The translations under genes were made by a program, and so were the position numbers. Shown piece after piece: positions 18,223-27,798 of a stretch of DNA of 64,000 nucleotides. The stretch covers positions 62,001 through 126,000 of the forward strand of contig NZ_JAYSDK010000007.1 of assembly GCF_041914405.1 (NCBI RefSeq), given 5' to 3'. The notes below the pieces were generated by a model that saw only the letters and a program-made list of their open reading frames with translations, had not been told where the DNA came from and searched no databases. Numbering within the stretch: the first letter of the stretch is position 1; every line of letters begins with the position of its first letter. The stretch comes from Zoogloea sp041914405. Its GTDB lineage: Bacteria > Pseudomonadota > Gammaproteobacteria > Burkholderiales > Rhodocyclaceae.

Positions 18223-19433
18223 TCCGGAACGCTTCCATGATGCTTCGACCGACTACCCTGGCCACCCTGCTGGCCGCCCTCATGATTTCCGCGTGCAGCA
18301 AGGATGCTGCACAGACTACCGACAAACCCGCCGCCGACGCCACGGCTGCCATCGCCGAAGGCGGTGTGGTCAATGCCAAGGCGGCGCCGGTCGACCCGGC
18401 CCTGGTCACGGTGCCGCCGGGTTTCGGCGCCGAACTGAAGGTGTCGCCGGCCGGTCAGAGCGCCGTCGCCGACACCCTGCGGGTGGCCGGCAAGGTGGAC
18501 TTCGACGCCCAGCGGGTGACCCGCATCGGCGCGACGGTGACCGGCCGCGTGATCGACATCCAGGCCCACTTGGGCCAGTCGGTGAAGGTCGGTGACACGC
18601 TGGCGACGATTAACAGTACCGAGCTGAGTGCCGCCCAGCTGACCTACCTGAAAGCCCGCGCCCAGGCCGATCTGCAGGCCCGCAGCGTGGAACGGGCGCG
18701 CCAGCTGTTCGCCGCCGACGTGATCGGGAAGGCCGAGCTGCAGCGCCGCGAGAGCGAGCTGGCGATCGCCTCCGCCGAGCAGCGTGGTGCCGCCGACCAG
18801 TTGCGCGTGCTGGGCATGTCGTCCGCCGCCATTAACCGGTTGGGCAGCTCCGGCAGCATCAATTCCGTGACTTCGGTGGCATCGACGATGGCTGGCGTGG
18901 TGGTCGAGCGGCCGGTGGCCCAGGGCCAGGTGGTGCAGCCCGCCGACGCGTTGTTCGTGGTCGCCGACCTGTCCCGCGTGTGGGTCACCGCCGAGGTGCC
19001 CGAGCAACAGGCGGCGCTGGTCAAGGCCGGCCAGGCGGTGGATATCGAGGTGCCGGCTCTAGGCACACGCCTGACGGGCAAGCTGATCTACGTCGCCGAC
19101 ACGGTCAATCCGGAAACCCGCACGATCGCCGTGCGCAGCGTGGTGGACAACGCTTCCCGCCAGCTCAAGCCGGCGATGTTGGCGACCATGCTGATCCAGG
19201 CTGCGCCGGTGGAGCGGGTGGTGGTGCCGTCCCAGGCGGTGGTGCGTGACGGTGACGCGGACAATGTCTTCGTCGAGGTTGGGGCGCAGCAGTTTCGCCT
19301 GACCCCGGTGCGCCTCGGTCCCGACATGGATGGCCGCCGCGCGGTGCTGTCGGGCCTGAAGGCCGACCAGCGGATCCTCGTGTCGGGGGCTTTCCATCTC
19401 AACAACGAGCGCAAGCGCAAAGAGCTGGAATAA
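18219..19433 (+). CDS. RND periplasmic adaptor (membrane fusion), CzcB/CusB type
   Basis: This 404-residue lipoprotein-like adaptor has an N-terminal segment ending in a lipobox-like ISAC (Cys about residue 26). The lipoyl/biotinyl half-motifs are TGRVIDIQAHLGQSVKVGDTL and AGVVVERPVAQGQVVQPADALF, separated by an alpha hairpin (about 135-190), then the beta-barrel VTAEVPEQQAALVKAGQAVDI. It links the inner-membrane pump to the outer-membrane factor. The ATG overlaps the preceding stop; an internal ATG at 18240 is an alternative that still keeps the lipobox. Confidence 0.92.
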   Translation: MIRNASMMLRPTTLATLLAALMISACSKDAAQTTDKPAADATAAIAEGGVVNAKAAPVDPALVTVPPGFGAELKVSPAGQSAVADTLRVAGKVDFDAQRVTRIGATVTGRVIDIQAHLGQSVKVGDTLATINSTELSAAQLTYLKARAQADLQARSVERARQLFAADVIGKAELQRRESELAIASAEQRGAADQLRVLGMSSAAINRLGSSGSINSVTSVASTMAGVVVERPVAQGQVVQPADALFVVADLSRVWVTAEVPEQQAALVKAGQAVDIEVPALGTRLTGKLIYVADTVNPETRTIAVRSVVDNASRQLKPAMLATMLIQAAPVERVVVPSQAVVRDGDADNVFVEVGAQQFRLTPVRLGPDMDGRRAVLSGLKADQRILVSGAFHLNNERKRKELE

Positions 19434-19442
19434 GGACGGACC

Positions 19443-22400
19443 ATGATTGAATCCCTTGTCCGTGCTGCGCTCCGCCAGCGTCTGGTGGTCGTGGTGGTGG
19501 CCGTGGTGCTGCTCGCCTTCGGCCTCAACGCGGCGCGCAAGCTGTCGGTGGATGCCTTCCCCGACGTGACCAATGTGCAGGTGCAGATCGCCACCGAAGC
19601 CAAGGGGCGGTCCCCCGAGGAAGTGGAGCGCTTCGTCACCGTGCCGCTGGAAATTGCCATGACCGGCCTGCCCGGTCTGGAGGAAATGCGTTCCCTCAAC
19701 AAGCCCGGCCTGTCGCTGATCACCCTGGTGTTCACCGACGCGACCGACGTTTACTTTGCCCGCCAGCTGGTGATGGAGCGCCTGCTCGAAGTGGGCAGCC
19801 GGATGCCGGAAGGGGTGGTGCCGGTGCTTGGCCCGGTGTCTACCGGCCTCGGCGAGGTCTACCAGTACACCCTCGACCGTCCGGACGACGGCAACCGGGA
19901 GCTGACCGAGAAGGAGCTGACCGAAAGGCGCATCGCCCAGGACTGGGTGGTGCGCCCGCTGCTGCGCTCGATCCCGGGCGTGGCGGAGATCAACTCCCAG
20001 GGCGGCTTTGCCCGCCAGTACCAGGTGCTGGTGAACCCCGACCGGCTGCGCCACTACCACATCACCGTGCGTGACGTGTATGAGGCGGTGGCCCGCAACA
20101 ACGCCAACTCTGGCGGCGGCGTGCTGCCCCAGTACGCCGAGCAGTACCTGATCCGCGGCGTCGGCCTGGTGAAGAGCCTGTCCGACATCGGCGCCATCGT
20201 GCTGAAGGAGGTCGGTGGCACGCCGGTGTATGTGCGCGACGTGGCGGAGGTGACCTTCGGCCACGAGGTGCGCCAGGGCGCGGTGGTGAAGAACGGTGTC
20301 ACCGAGTCGGTCGGCGGCGTGGTGATGATGCTGCGCGGCGGCAACGCCAAGGAAGTGGTCAGCCGCATCAAGGCCCGCGTGGCGGAGATCAACGAGAAGG
20401 GCATGCTGCCCGACGGCCTGCAGATCGTGCCCTACTACGACCGTTCCGAGCTGGTCGATGCAGCGCTGCACACGGTCATCAAGGTGTTGCTGGAAGGCAT
20501 TGCGCTGGTGGTGGTGGTGCTGTTCCTGTTCCTCGGCGATGTGCGTTCGAGCCTGATCGTGGTGGCTACGCTGGTGCTGACGCCGCTGCTCACCTTCCTG
20601 GCGATGAATCACTACGGCATCTCGGCCAACCTGATGTCCCTCGGCGGCCTGGCGATCGCCATCGGCCTGATGGTGGACGGCTCGGTGGTGGTGGTGGAAA
20701 ACGCCTTTGCGCGCCTCGGCCATGCCACCGACAGGGGCGAGAGCAAGGTACGCATCATCTTCGACGCGGTCCGCGAGGTGTCTACGCCGGTGATCTTCGG
20801 GGTCAGCATCATCATCCTGGTGTTCCTGCCGCTGATGACCCTGCAGGGCATGGAGGGCAAGATGTTCGCGCCGCTGGCCTATACCATCGCGATCGCGCTG
20901 GCGGTGTCCCTGTTCCTGTCCCTGACCCTGACGCCGGTGCTGTCGTCCTACCTGCTGAAGGGCGGCGCCGAGCACGACACGTGGCTGATCGCCAAGATCA
21001 AGGCGCCCTATCTGAAAATGCTGCACTGGGCGGTGGCCAATAGCCGCAAGACAGTCACCGGCGGGGTCGTCCTGCTGGTCGTCACGCTGGGCATGTTCCC
21101 CTTCCTCGGTACCGCCTTCATCCCGGAAATGAAGGAAGGTTCGGTGGTGCCCGGTATCAACCGGGTGCCGAACATCTCGCTGGATGAGTCCATCAAGATG
21201 GAAATGGAGGCGATGCGCCTGGTGATGCAGGTGCCGGGCGTCAAATCGGCGATCTCCGGCGTCGGACGCGGTGAATCGCCGGCCGACCCGCAGGGCCAGA
21301 ACGAGTCGACCCCGATCGTCAGCCTCAAGCCCCGTGACGAATGGCCGGCCGGGTGGACCCAGGACGACATCGCCGCGGCGATGCGCGAGAAGCTGAAGGC
21401 CCTGCCGGGCGTGCAGGTGGTGATGGCCCAGCCGATCTCCGACCGGGTGGACGAGATGGTCACCGGTGTGCGCTCCGACGTGGCGATCAAGGTCTTTGGT
21501 GACGATCTGGATGAGCTGAAGAAGAAGGCCGAGGAGATCGCCCGCGTGGCAGGTGGCATCACCGGTTCCGAGGACATCCGTGTCGAGCGGGTTACCGGCC
21601 AGCAGTACCTGTCCATCGAGATCGACCGCCAGGCCATCGCCCGCCACGGCCTCAACGTGTCGGACGTGAATGACACCATTGAGGCGGCCGTCGGCGGCAA
21701 GCAGGCGACCGAGGTGTACGAGGGCGAGCGGCGCTTCGCGTCGGTGGTGCGCCTGCCGGAGAGCTTCCGCGACAACGTCGAGAAGATCGGCGACATCCTG
21801 ATCAGCACGCCGGGCGGTGCCCAGGTAGCGCTGGAAAACCTTGCGACGATCCGCGTTGCCGACGGTCCGGCACAGATCTCCCGCGAGCTCGCCAAGCGCC
21901 GCATCGTGGTCGGCGTGAACGTGAAGGACCGGGATCTGGGCGGCTTCGTCGCCGAGCTGCAGAAGGCGGTGGATGCCAAGGTCAAGCTTAAGGAAGGCTA
22001 TTACCTGGAGTGGGGCGGCCAGTTCCAGAACCTGGAGCGGGCCATGGGCCACCTGACGATCATCATCCCGGTGACTGTCGGAGCGATCTTCTTCCTGCTG
22101 TTCCTGCTGTTCGGCTCCCTCAAGCTGGCCAGCCTGATCATCCTGGTGCTGCCCTTCGCGAGCGTCGGCGGGGTGATCGGCCTCCTGGTGACCGGCGAAT
22201 ACCTGTCGGTGCCGGCCTCGGTGGGCTTCATCGCCCTGTGGGGGATCGCGGTGCTCAACGGGGTGGTGCTGGTGAGCTACATCCGCAGCCTGCGTACCGA
22301 GGGTGTGCCGCTGGCCGAGGCGGTGGTGAAAGGGGCGACGCTGCGCTTTCGTCCGGTGATGATGACCGCGACGGTGGCCCTGCTGGCGCTGGTGCCCTTC

Positions 22401-22544
22401 CTGTTCGCCACCGGTCCGGGCTCGGAAGTGCAGCGCCCGCTGGCCATCGTGGTGATTGGCGGGCTGATCACCTCGACGCTGCTGACCCTGGTGGTGTTGC
22501 CGACCCTCTACAAGTGGTTCGACGACACCCCCTACGAAGCCTGA
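19443..22544 (+). CDS. Heavy-metal efflux RND pump, CzcA/CusA family
   Basis: This 1033-residue inner-membrane proton-driven pump has the RND topology: TM1 at residues 15-30, a large periplasmic loop, TM2-6 from about 345, a second loop, and TM8-12 from about 870. The TM4 region reads GLAIAIGLMVDGSVVVVENAFARL, with the conserved Asp of the proton relay. This is the HME-RND pattern, but metal specificity (Co/Zn/Cd, Cu/Ag or Ni) cannot be read safely. It is the third gene of the pump operon, followed by a PII-like gene. Confidence 0.94.
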   Translation: MIESLVRAALRQRLVVVVVAVVLLAFGLNAARKLSVDAFPDVTNVQVQIATEAKGRSPEEVERFVTVPLEIAMTGLPGLEEMRSLNKPGLSLITLVFTDATDVYFARQLVMERLLEVGSRMPEGVVPVLGPVSTGLGEVYQYTLDRPDDGNRELTEKELTERRIAQDWVVRPLLRSIPGVAEINSQGGFARQYQVLVNPDRLRHYHITVRDVYEAVARNNANSGGGVLPQYAEQYLIRGVGLVKSLSDIGAIVLKEVGGTPVYVRDVAEVTFGHEVRQGAVVKNGVTESVGGVVMMLRGGNAKEVVSRIKARVAEINEKGMLPDGLQIVPYYDRSELVDAALHTVIKVLLEGIALVVVVLFLFLGDVRSSLIVVATLVLTPLLTFLAMNHYGISANLMSLGGLAIAIGLMVDGSVVVVENAFARLGHATDRGESKVRIIFDAVREVSTPVIFGVSIIILVFLPLMTLQGMEGKMFAPLAYTIAIALAVSLFLSLTLTPVLSSYLLKGGAEHDTWLIAKIKAPYLKMLHWAVANSRKTVTGGVVLLVVTLGMFPFLGTAFIPEMKEGSVVPGINRVPNISLDESIKMEMEAMRLVMQVPGVKSAISGVGRGESPADPQGQNESTPIVSLKPRDEWPAGWTQDDIAAAMREKLKALPGVQVVMAQPISDRVDEMVTGVRSDVAIKVFGDDLDELKKKAEEIARVAGGITGSEDIRVERVTGQQYLSIEIDRQAIARHGLNVSDVNDTIEAAVGGKQATEVYEGERRFASVVRLPESFRDNVEKIGDILISTPGGAQVALENLATIRVADGPAQISRELAKRRIVVGVNVKDRDLGGFVAELQKAVDAKVKLKEGYYLEWGGQFQNLERAMGHLTIIIPVTVGAIFFLLFLLFGSLKLASLIILVLPFASVGGVIGLLVTGEYLSVPASVGFIALWGIAVLNGVVLVSYIRSLRTEGVPLAEAVVKGATLRFRPVMMTATVALLALVPFLFATGPGSEVQRPLAIVVIGGLITSTLLTLVVLPTLYKWFDDTPYEA

Positions 22545-22557
22545 TCAAGACTTGAAA

Positions 22558-22579
22558 GGGCCGCCCTGCGGGGCGGCCC
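22558..22579 (+). other. Intercistronic hairpin
   Basis: A perfect 9-bp stem, GGGCCGCCC/GGGCGGCCC with a TGCG loop, lies directly after the pump gene and about 20 nt before the PII-like gene. There is no T-run, so a role in mRNA stability or partial attenuation is more likely than termination. Confidence 0.6.
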
Positions 22580-22601
22580 GCTGCAGTACGAAGGAGACAT
22601 C

Positions 22602-22940
22602 ATGAAAGAGATACGTGCCGTCATCCGGCCCCAGAAACTGCCCCGCCTGCGCGAGGTGCTGCGGGCCGTGCCGGGTTTTCCTGGGATGACCATCAGCAAG
22701 GCGGTGGGCTGCGGCGCCACCGTGCGTCACACTCCTGCGAGCATCAAGGACGAGCTGACGGATTTCAGCGATAAGGTGCGGGTCGAGATCATCGCCCCGG
22801 ACGAGCTGGTGGATGCGCTGGTCGAGCAGATTGTGCAGGTTGCCAGCACGGGCCAGACCGGTGACGGGCTGGTGTGGGTCGTCGATGTGACTCGCGCGGT
22901 CTTTATCCGCAAGACGGTGGACGGCGCCTCACAGCCCTGA
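22602..22940 (+). CDS. PII-like signalling protein of metal RND operons (PII-NG type)
   Basis: This 112-residue PII-fold protein has beta-alpha-beta starts (MKEIRAVIRPQKLPRLREVL, KVRVEIIAPDELVDALVEQIVQVASTGQTGDGLVWVVDV). The GxGDG-like turn is present (TGQTGDG), but the T-loop lacks the uridylylated Tyr-51 context of GlnB/GlnK and amtB/glnA are absent. Members linked to CusA/CzcA-type pumps form a distinct PII subgroup thought to respond to metal or carbon signals. It has an AAGGAG Shine-Dalgarno site. Its stop faces a convergent TonB receptor stop 12 bp away. Confidence 0.85.
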   Translation: MKEIRAVIRPQKLPRLREVLRAVPGFPGMTISKAVGCGATVRHTPASIKDELTDFSDKVRVEIIAPDELVDALVEQIVQVASTGQTGDGLVWVVDVTRAVFIRKTVDGASQP

Positions 22941-22952
22941 GGCGTCTGCCGT

Positions 22953-24977
22953 TTACAGATCGACGGAGACGGATAACCAGACCATGCTGGAGGCCGGATT
23001 GACTGGCCGCCCGGGATGCAGGAACTGTTCCGAGCGGTCGGTGATTTCCTGGTGGGGGGAGCCGAGGTTGATGCCGTTCAGGGCCACCTCCATCAGGTGT
23101 CCGTCCAGGCGGAAACTGCGCGCGATGCGCAGGTCGAGCGTGGTGTAGGGGCGTGAAACGTAGTCATAGCGGGGCACGTAGCCATAGCCGCCGGCCAGCG
23201 GTCCCATGCGCAACAGGCTGGCGGTGCTGCTCCAGCCGCTGCCGTAGTTCTGCAGCCAGGTCAGGCTGGCCGTATAGGGCGAGGTGCGCTCGGCGATCGC
23301 CCGGTCGTTCACGCGCCGGTCGATCAGGGTGTGGCTGAACAGGACCTCGGCGCCGGCCCACGGCTTGCTGCGGAACTGGTATTCGATGCCGCGCAGTTCG
23401 ACCGGGAAATCGACATTCACGAACTGGGAGCTGGGTAGCGGCAGCGGCAGCGGGCCGGCCGGCGAGGGTACCGTCTGGCGGACCACGAAGTCGGTGATGC
23501 GCTCGTTGAAGATGCGGACATCCAGGGTCGCGTCGAGGGCAGGGAAGCGGCCGAGGTAACCCAGTTCAACGGTGTCCACGTAGGGCGTGCGCAGATTCGG
23601 GTTGGACACGTAGGGCCAGGACAGCAGGGCACCCGAGCGGGGGTCGTGGGCCCGCACGTCACCATACAGGTCGAACAGGTTGCGCTGCTGCCAGGCGCGG
23701 GCGTAGCCGGCCCGGAAGGTGTCGCGGGGGCTGGCCTGCCAGTTGAGGAAGGCGCGCGGGATGAACTGGGCGGCCATCCCGCTGTTCTTTTCCAGCAGAC
23801 TGCCAAGATTGAGCTGCCAGGTCGGGGTCAGGCGCCAGTCGAAGTTGGCGAACGCCCGATACAGGTCGAGGACCGGCGGCTTCTGGCCGCCGAACAGGAA
23901 GGAGGATTCCGTCTCGTCGCGCCGTGCCTCGACGCCCCATACCATGCGGGCCTGGGGCGTCAGTGCGAAGCGGTGCTGGATCTCGGCATTGGTGCGATCG
24001 CTGTCACGGTTGCGGTTGAGCGGGACATTCGGAAAGGCAGGGGCCGCCGCCAGCCACTTCTCGATGCCGCTTTCGTGGTTGCGGTAGAGGCTGACGAGCC
24101 ACTCCTCGTCCTCGCTGAGGGTCCGGCGCCAGGTCAGGTGAATGGTGGCGGCTTCGGAGTCGGCATCCCGCTCCGCATTGTTGCCGAAGACCGAGTCCGG
24201 ATAGCCAAGGCCGCGCTGGGCGTGGCTGTAGCCAGCCCGCAGCATCAGTTCGTCACGGGCGTTCAGGCGATAGTCGCTGCGCAGGCTGAGGGTCTGGCTG
24301 CGTCGGGAGTCGTTGAGGCCGCTGAAGCCGTTGTCGCGGACTTGGGCGGCCGACATGCGGACCCCGAGTCCGTCGCCGCCACCGGTCCAACTCGTGTAAA
24401 GGTCGGCCATGCCGTGCTGGCCGGCATTGACCTGGCCCGATACGCCATGCTCCTGGTGGCTGTGGCGGGTGATGATGTTGATGACGCCAAGGAAGGCGTT
24501 GGCACCATAAGCGTTGGAATTGGTGCCGCGGACAACCTCGATGCGTTCGATTTCCTGTACGGCGAGGGGCAGCGCCGACCAGTCGACGCCGCCGAAGGAG
24601 CTTGGCGCATATACCGAGCGGCCGTCGATGAGCACCTGGATTTCGGTCGGATAGTCGCTGCCCAGGCCGTGGTAGGTCACCCACTGGGAATGGCCACGCT
24701 CCTGGCCGATCTGCATGCCGGGGACCAGGCGAAGCAGGCGCGCCACATCCCGGTAGCCGGTGGCGCGGATGAACTCGCGGTCGAGGATGGTGACCGCGCC
24801 GGGGGCTTCATTGAGGACCTGGGGCAGGCGGGAGGCCGACAGGACCGTCGGGAGATCTTCGAAAAAGGGGGATTCCGAGCTGTCCGCCCGGCTTTGAGCC
24901 TGGGCATGAAGTGCGGTCAGGCACAGCACACCGGCCAGTGCGGCAGGCAAGACTTGCCGAATATGCAGCGAGGGCAT
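22953..24977 (-). CDS. TonB-dependent outer-membrane receptor
   Basis: This 674-residue protein has a signal peptide (MPSLHIRQVLPAALAGVLC), an N-terminal plug domain (LPTVLSASRLPQVLNEAPGAVTILDREFI through ERIEVVRGTNSNAYGANAFLGVINIITR) and a beta-barrel to the C-terminus. The plug carries the IEVVRG and GVINIIT signatures of TonB receptors; it is of the hemin/colicin I receptor-like type by pattern only. The ligand is not identifiable. It is a monocistronic minus-strand gene, converging on the metal operon, so a metallophore is a possibility but unproven. Confidence 0.9.
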   Translation of the reverse strand: MPSLHIRQVLPAALAGVLCLTALHAQAQSRADSSESPFFEDLPTVLSASRLPQVLNEAPGAVTILDREFIRATGYRDVARLLRLVPGMQIGQERGHSQWVTYHGLGSDYPTEIQVLIDGRSVYAPSSFGGVDWSALPLAVQEIERIEVVRGTNSNAYGANAFLGVINIITRHSHQEHGVSGQVNAGQHGMADLYTSWTGGGDGLGVRMSAAQVRDNGFSGLNDSRRSQTLSLRSDYRLNARDELMLRAGYSHAQRGLGYPDSVFGNNAERDADSEAATIHLTWRRTLSEDEEWLVSLYRNHESGIEKWLAAAPAFPNVPLNRNRDSDRTNAEIQHRFALTPQARMVWGVEARRDETESSFLFGGQKPPVLDLYRAFANFDWRLTPTWQLNLGSLLEKNSGMAAQFIPRAFLNWQASPRDTFRAGYARAWQQRNLFDLYGDVRAHDPRSGALLSWPYVSNPNLRTPYVDTVELGYLGRFPALDATLDVRIFNERITDFVVRQTVPSPAGPLPLPLPSSQFVNVDFPVELRGIEYQFRSKPWAGAEVLFSHTLIDRRVNDRAIAERTSPYTASLTWLQNYGSGWSSTASLLRMGPLAGGYGYVPRYDYVSRPYTTLDLRIARSFRLDGHLMEVALNGINLGSPHQEITDRSEQFLHPGRPVNPASSMVWLSVSVDL

Positions 24978-25125
24978 CGAGCGATTTTTTCTTGGTGGAA
25001 ACGGGGGCCTCCCAGACGTCTTCCTTGCCACCCCCTAACCTCCCGATTATATCGGCACCGCTCGGGCCGGGCTGTGAATCATTTCATTTTTGGGAAATCC
25101 GCTATCACACAATTTTATGGCTGCG

Positions 25126-25167
25126 CTGGGCAGGCCGCGCTGTCGGTCAGCAGCGCGGCCTGCCCAG
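25126..25167 (-). terminator. Strong stem-loop after the DegP-like gene
   Basis: A perfect 17-bp stem (arms 25126-25142 and 25151-25167, 8-nt loop) begins 7 nt after the protease stop codon read on the minus strand. The following sequence is only moderately T/A-rich (CATAAAATTGTG), so it may act as terminator or 3' stabiliser. Confidence 0.7.
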
Positions 25168-25173
25168 GCCGGA

Positions 25174-26679
25174 TCAGCTCAGGCGCACCGCCACGAAAAT
25201 CCTGCTGCCGCCGCGCTGGACGAGCAGCGCAAAGCGGTTGCCGGCAGCGTCGAGGAGTTTGCGGAATTGTTCGATGCCGGTGATCGGCTGGTTGTTGATG
25301 CCGAGGATCACGTCGCCGTTCTGCAGGCCGGCCTTGGCGGCCGGGCCAGTGGCCCCTTCGACCAGCAGACCGCCGGGCACGCCGAGACGGGATGCTTCCT
25401 GGGCGCTCAGGGCGCGGCCGGTGAGGCCCAGCTTGCTGCTGGTGCCCTCAGCCTTGCGTTCGGGGGTGGCGGCGAGATTGCGTTCGGCGGCCTGTTCGCC
25501 GAGGGTGACGTTCACGTCGCGGGTCTTGCGGTCACGCCAGATCGACAGGCGCACCACCGAGCCGGGTTTGAGTTCGCCGATGATCCGCGGAAGGTCGGCG
25601 GAACTGTCCACCTTTTGGCCGTTGACGCCAAGCACCACGTCACCGGCCTGCAGGCCGGCCTTCTCGGCCGGTGAGCCGGCTTCGACGTTGGCAACCAGCG
25701 CGCCGGCCGGCTTGTCGAGCCCGAAGTTCTGGGCCAGGTCGGCGTCGAGGCCCTGAATGGCCACGCCAAGGCGTCCGCGAGAGACCTTGCCGAACTTCTG
25801 CAACTGGTCCTTGACCTTCAGCGCCACGTCGATGGGGATCGCGAACGAGATACCCATGAAGCCCCCGGAGCGGGAGTAGATCTGCGAGTTGATGCCAATC
25901 ACCTCGCCGGCCAGGTTGAACAGCGGGCCGCCGGAGTTGCCCGGGTTGATCGCCACGTCGGTCTGGATGAAAGGCACGTAGGTCTCGTCGGGCAGGCGGC
26001 GCGCCTTGGCGCTGATGATCCCGGCGGTCACTGTGTTCTCGAAGCCGAAGGGCGAGCCCATTGCGACGACCCACTCGCCGACCTTGCTGTGCTCGGCGTC
26101 GCCGGCCTTCACGAAAGGCAGGCCGCTGGCGTCGATCTTCAGCAGCGCCACGTCGGTGCGCTTGTCGGTGCCAACCACCTTGGCCTTGAACTCGCGCTTG
26201 TCGGTGAGCCTGACGGTGACCTCGGTGGCGCCATCCACCACGTGGGCGTTGGTCAGCACGTAGCCGTCGGCGCTGACGATGAAGCCGGAGCCGACGCCTT
26301 GCTGGATCTGCTCGGGCGCCCGGCCGCCGCGTCCGCCGCCGTTGCCCGGCATGCCGGGAACGGGTACGCCGAAGCGGCGCAGGAAGTCGTAGAAGGGGTC
26401 GTCGGCGAAGGGATCATCGCCGGATGCGCCGCCACCGCGGGTGACCTTCTGGGTCACGCTGATATTGACGACCGCCGGCCCGACCTGTTCAACCAGTCCC
26501 GAAAAGTCTGGCAGGCCGTAGCGGTTGGCCGCGGCGACGGAAGGCGCGGCCGGGGCGACCGCTGGCGGCGTGCTGACCGCGTGGGACGGGGAAATGGCAC
26601 CGCCCTCCTGCAGGCAACCCGTCAGGGCCAGGACGATGGCGGAGAAGGCGAGACTGGAACGAACCACGGCAGTTTTCAT
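25174..26679 (-). CDS. Periplasmic serine protease, DegP/MucD (Do) family
   Basis: This 501-residue envelope protein has a signal peptide with lipobox LTGC (Cys22), so it may be lipid-anchored. The trypsin-like catalytic triad is His146 (TNAHVV), Asp176 (TDVALLKI) and Ser249 (GNSGGP), followed by two PDZ domains (about 290-380 with GLQAGDVVLGVNG, and 410-495 with GLQNGDVILGINN). It degrades or refolds misfolded periplasmic proteins. It is a single gene divergent from oxyR. A glycine-rich linker (residues 107-120) sits in the LA loop. Confidence 0.94.
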   Translation of the reverse strand: MKTAVVRSSLAFSAIVLALTGCLQEGGAISPSHAVSTPPAVAPAAPSVAAANRYGLPDFSGLVEQVGPAVVNISVTQKVTRGGGASGDDPFADDPFYDFLRRFGVPVPGMPGNGGGRGGRAPEQIQQGVGSGFIVSADGYVLTNAHVVDGATEVTVRLTDKREFKAKVVGTDKRTDVALLKIDASGLPFVKAGDAEHSKVGEWVVAMGSPFGFENTVTAGIISAKARRLPDETYVPFIQTDVAINPGNSGGPLFNLAGEVIGINSQIYSRSGGFMGISFAIPIDVALKVKDQLQKFGKVSRGRLGVAIQGLDADLAQNFGLDKPAGALVANVEAGSPAEKAGLQAGDVVLGVNGQKVDSSADLPRIIGELKPGSVVRLSIWRDRKTRDVNVTLGEQAAERNLAATPERKAEGTSSKLGLTGRALSAQEASRLGVPGGLLVEGATGPAAKAGLQNGDVILGINNQPITGIEQFRKLLDAAGNRFALLVQRGGSRIFVAVRLS

Positions 26680-26845
26680 GCGTAACTCCTGTAATTTTTA
26701 TCCGACTTATGGACGCCGGGCCGCGGCGTCGTGTTCCCTGTGACTACAAACGCTTACAAAAGTGGGGTTGATCGGACAGACTGCAAGAGGTGCAAGCCGA
26801 TACCGGTTTGCAGACGTGGGGGCTGCTTTTTGGCGCAGGCGTTGT

Positions 26846-26860
26846 ATAGTTAATCTCTAT
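26846..26860. promoter_or_regulatory. Candidate OxyR-binding half-site in the oxyR promoter
   Basis: ATAG-N7-CTAT (26846-26860) matches half of the OxyR consensus, which has two such elements spaced by seven bases. It lies 20 nt before the oxyR ATG, where OxyR autorepression sites usually lie. The second element is not recognisable on either side. Confidence 0.5.
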
Positions 26861-26880
26861 CGCCATTGCGGATATGCCCT

Positions 26881-27798
26881 ATGACGCTGACCGATCTCCG
26901 TTATCTCGTTGCGCTGGCCCGGGAGCGTCATTTCGGGCATGCCGCCGAGCGCTGCAATGTCAGCCAGCCGACCCTGTCGGTGGCGATCAAGAAGCTCGAG
27001 GAAGAGCTGGCCGTGACCCTTTTCGAGCGCAGCGCGGCCGATGTGAAGATCACCGATATCGGTGCCCGCATCGTCGCCCAGGCCGAAAAGGTGCTGCTCG
27101 AGGCCGGCCAGATCAAGGAACTCGCTACCGCTGGTCGCGATCCCCTGTCCGGTCCGTTGAAGGTCGGCGTGATCTACACCATCGGGCCCTACCTGCTGCC
27201 GCACCTGATTCCGCGCGTGCATGCGGCGGCGCCGTCGATGCCCCTGCTGATCCAGGAAAACTACACCGCCCGCCTGGCCGAGTCCCTCAAGCGCGGCGAC
27301 CTCGATGTGATCGTCGTGGCCTTGCCCTTCGAGGAGCCAGGCATCGTCACCCAGGCCGTCTATGACGAGCCCTTCCGCGTGCTGATGCCGGCGGGGCACA
27401 CGTGGGAGAAGGAAGACGCGATCACCGCGTCCAGCCTGGCCGAGGCGCCGTTGCTGCTGCTGGGCGCCGGCAACTGTTTCCGTGACCAGGTGCTGGAGGT
27501 GTGCCCGATGTGCCGCAGCGGCGAAGGCCTGCAGCGCACGCTGGAAGGCAGCTCGCTGGAGACCATCCGCCACATGGTGGCTACCGGGGCTGGCATCACG
27601 GTGTTGCCGAGCAGTGCCGCCGATCCGTTGCCTGACGGCAATCCGCTGCTCCGCGTGCGTCCTTTCGTGGCGCCGGAACCCTTCCGTCGCGTCGCGCTGG
27701 CCTGGCGGGTCACTTATCCGCGCAGCGGCGCGATCGACGTGATCCGCTCAGCCATTCTCGCCAGCCCGCTGGCGGGCGTGCGGCCGGTCAATCGCTGA
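26881..27798 (+). CDS. oxyR: Hydrogen-peroxide-responsive LysR regulator OxyR
   Basis: This 305-residue LysR protein has HTH HFGHAAERCNVSQPTLSVAIKKLEEEL and the redox cysteine pair Cys199 and Cys208 in GNCFRDQVLEVCP, at the same numbering as E. coli OxyR. Oxidation to a disulfide activates peroxide-defence genes. ATG 26881 is the standard start (TLTDLRYLVALA). The stop overlaps the convergent cyclo-ligase gene by 11 nt. Confidence 0.95.
   Translation: MTLTDLRYLVALARERHFGHAAERCNVSQPTLSVAIKKLEEELAVTLFERSAADVKITDIGARIVAQAEKVLLEAGQIKELATAGRDPLSGPLKVGVIYTIGPYLLPHLIPRVHAAAPSMPLLIQENYTARLAESLKRGDLDVIVVALPFEEPGIVTQAVYDEPFRVLMPAGHTWEKEDAITASSLAEAPLLLLGAGNCFRDQVLEVCPMCRSGEGLQRTLEGSSLETIRHMVATGAGITVLPSSAADPLPDGNPLLRVRPFVAPEPFRRVALAWRVTYPRSGAIDVIRSAILASPLAGVRPVNR

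Noticed and set aside
19059..22052. Long open frame opposite the RND pump gene
   Set aside because: His/Asp-rich composition typical of the antisense of GC-rich coding DNA; the plus-strand pump is unambiguous.
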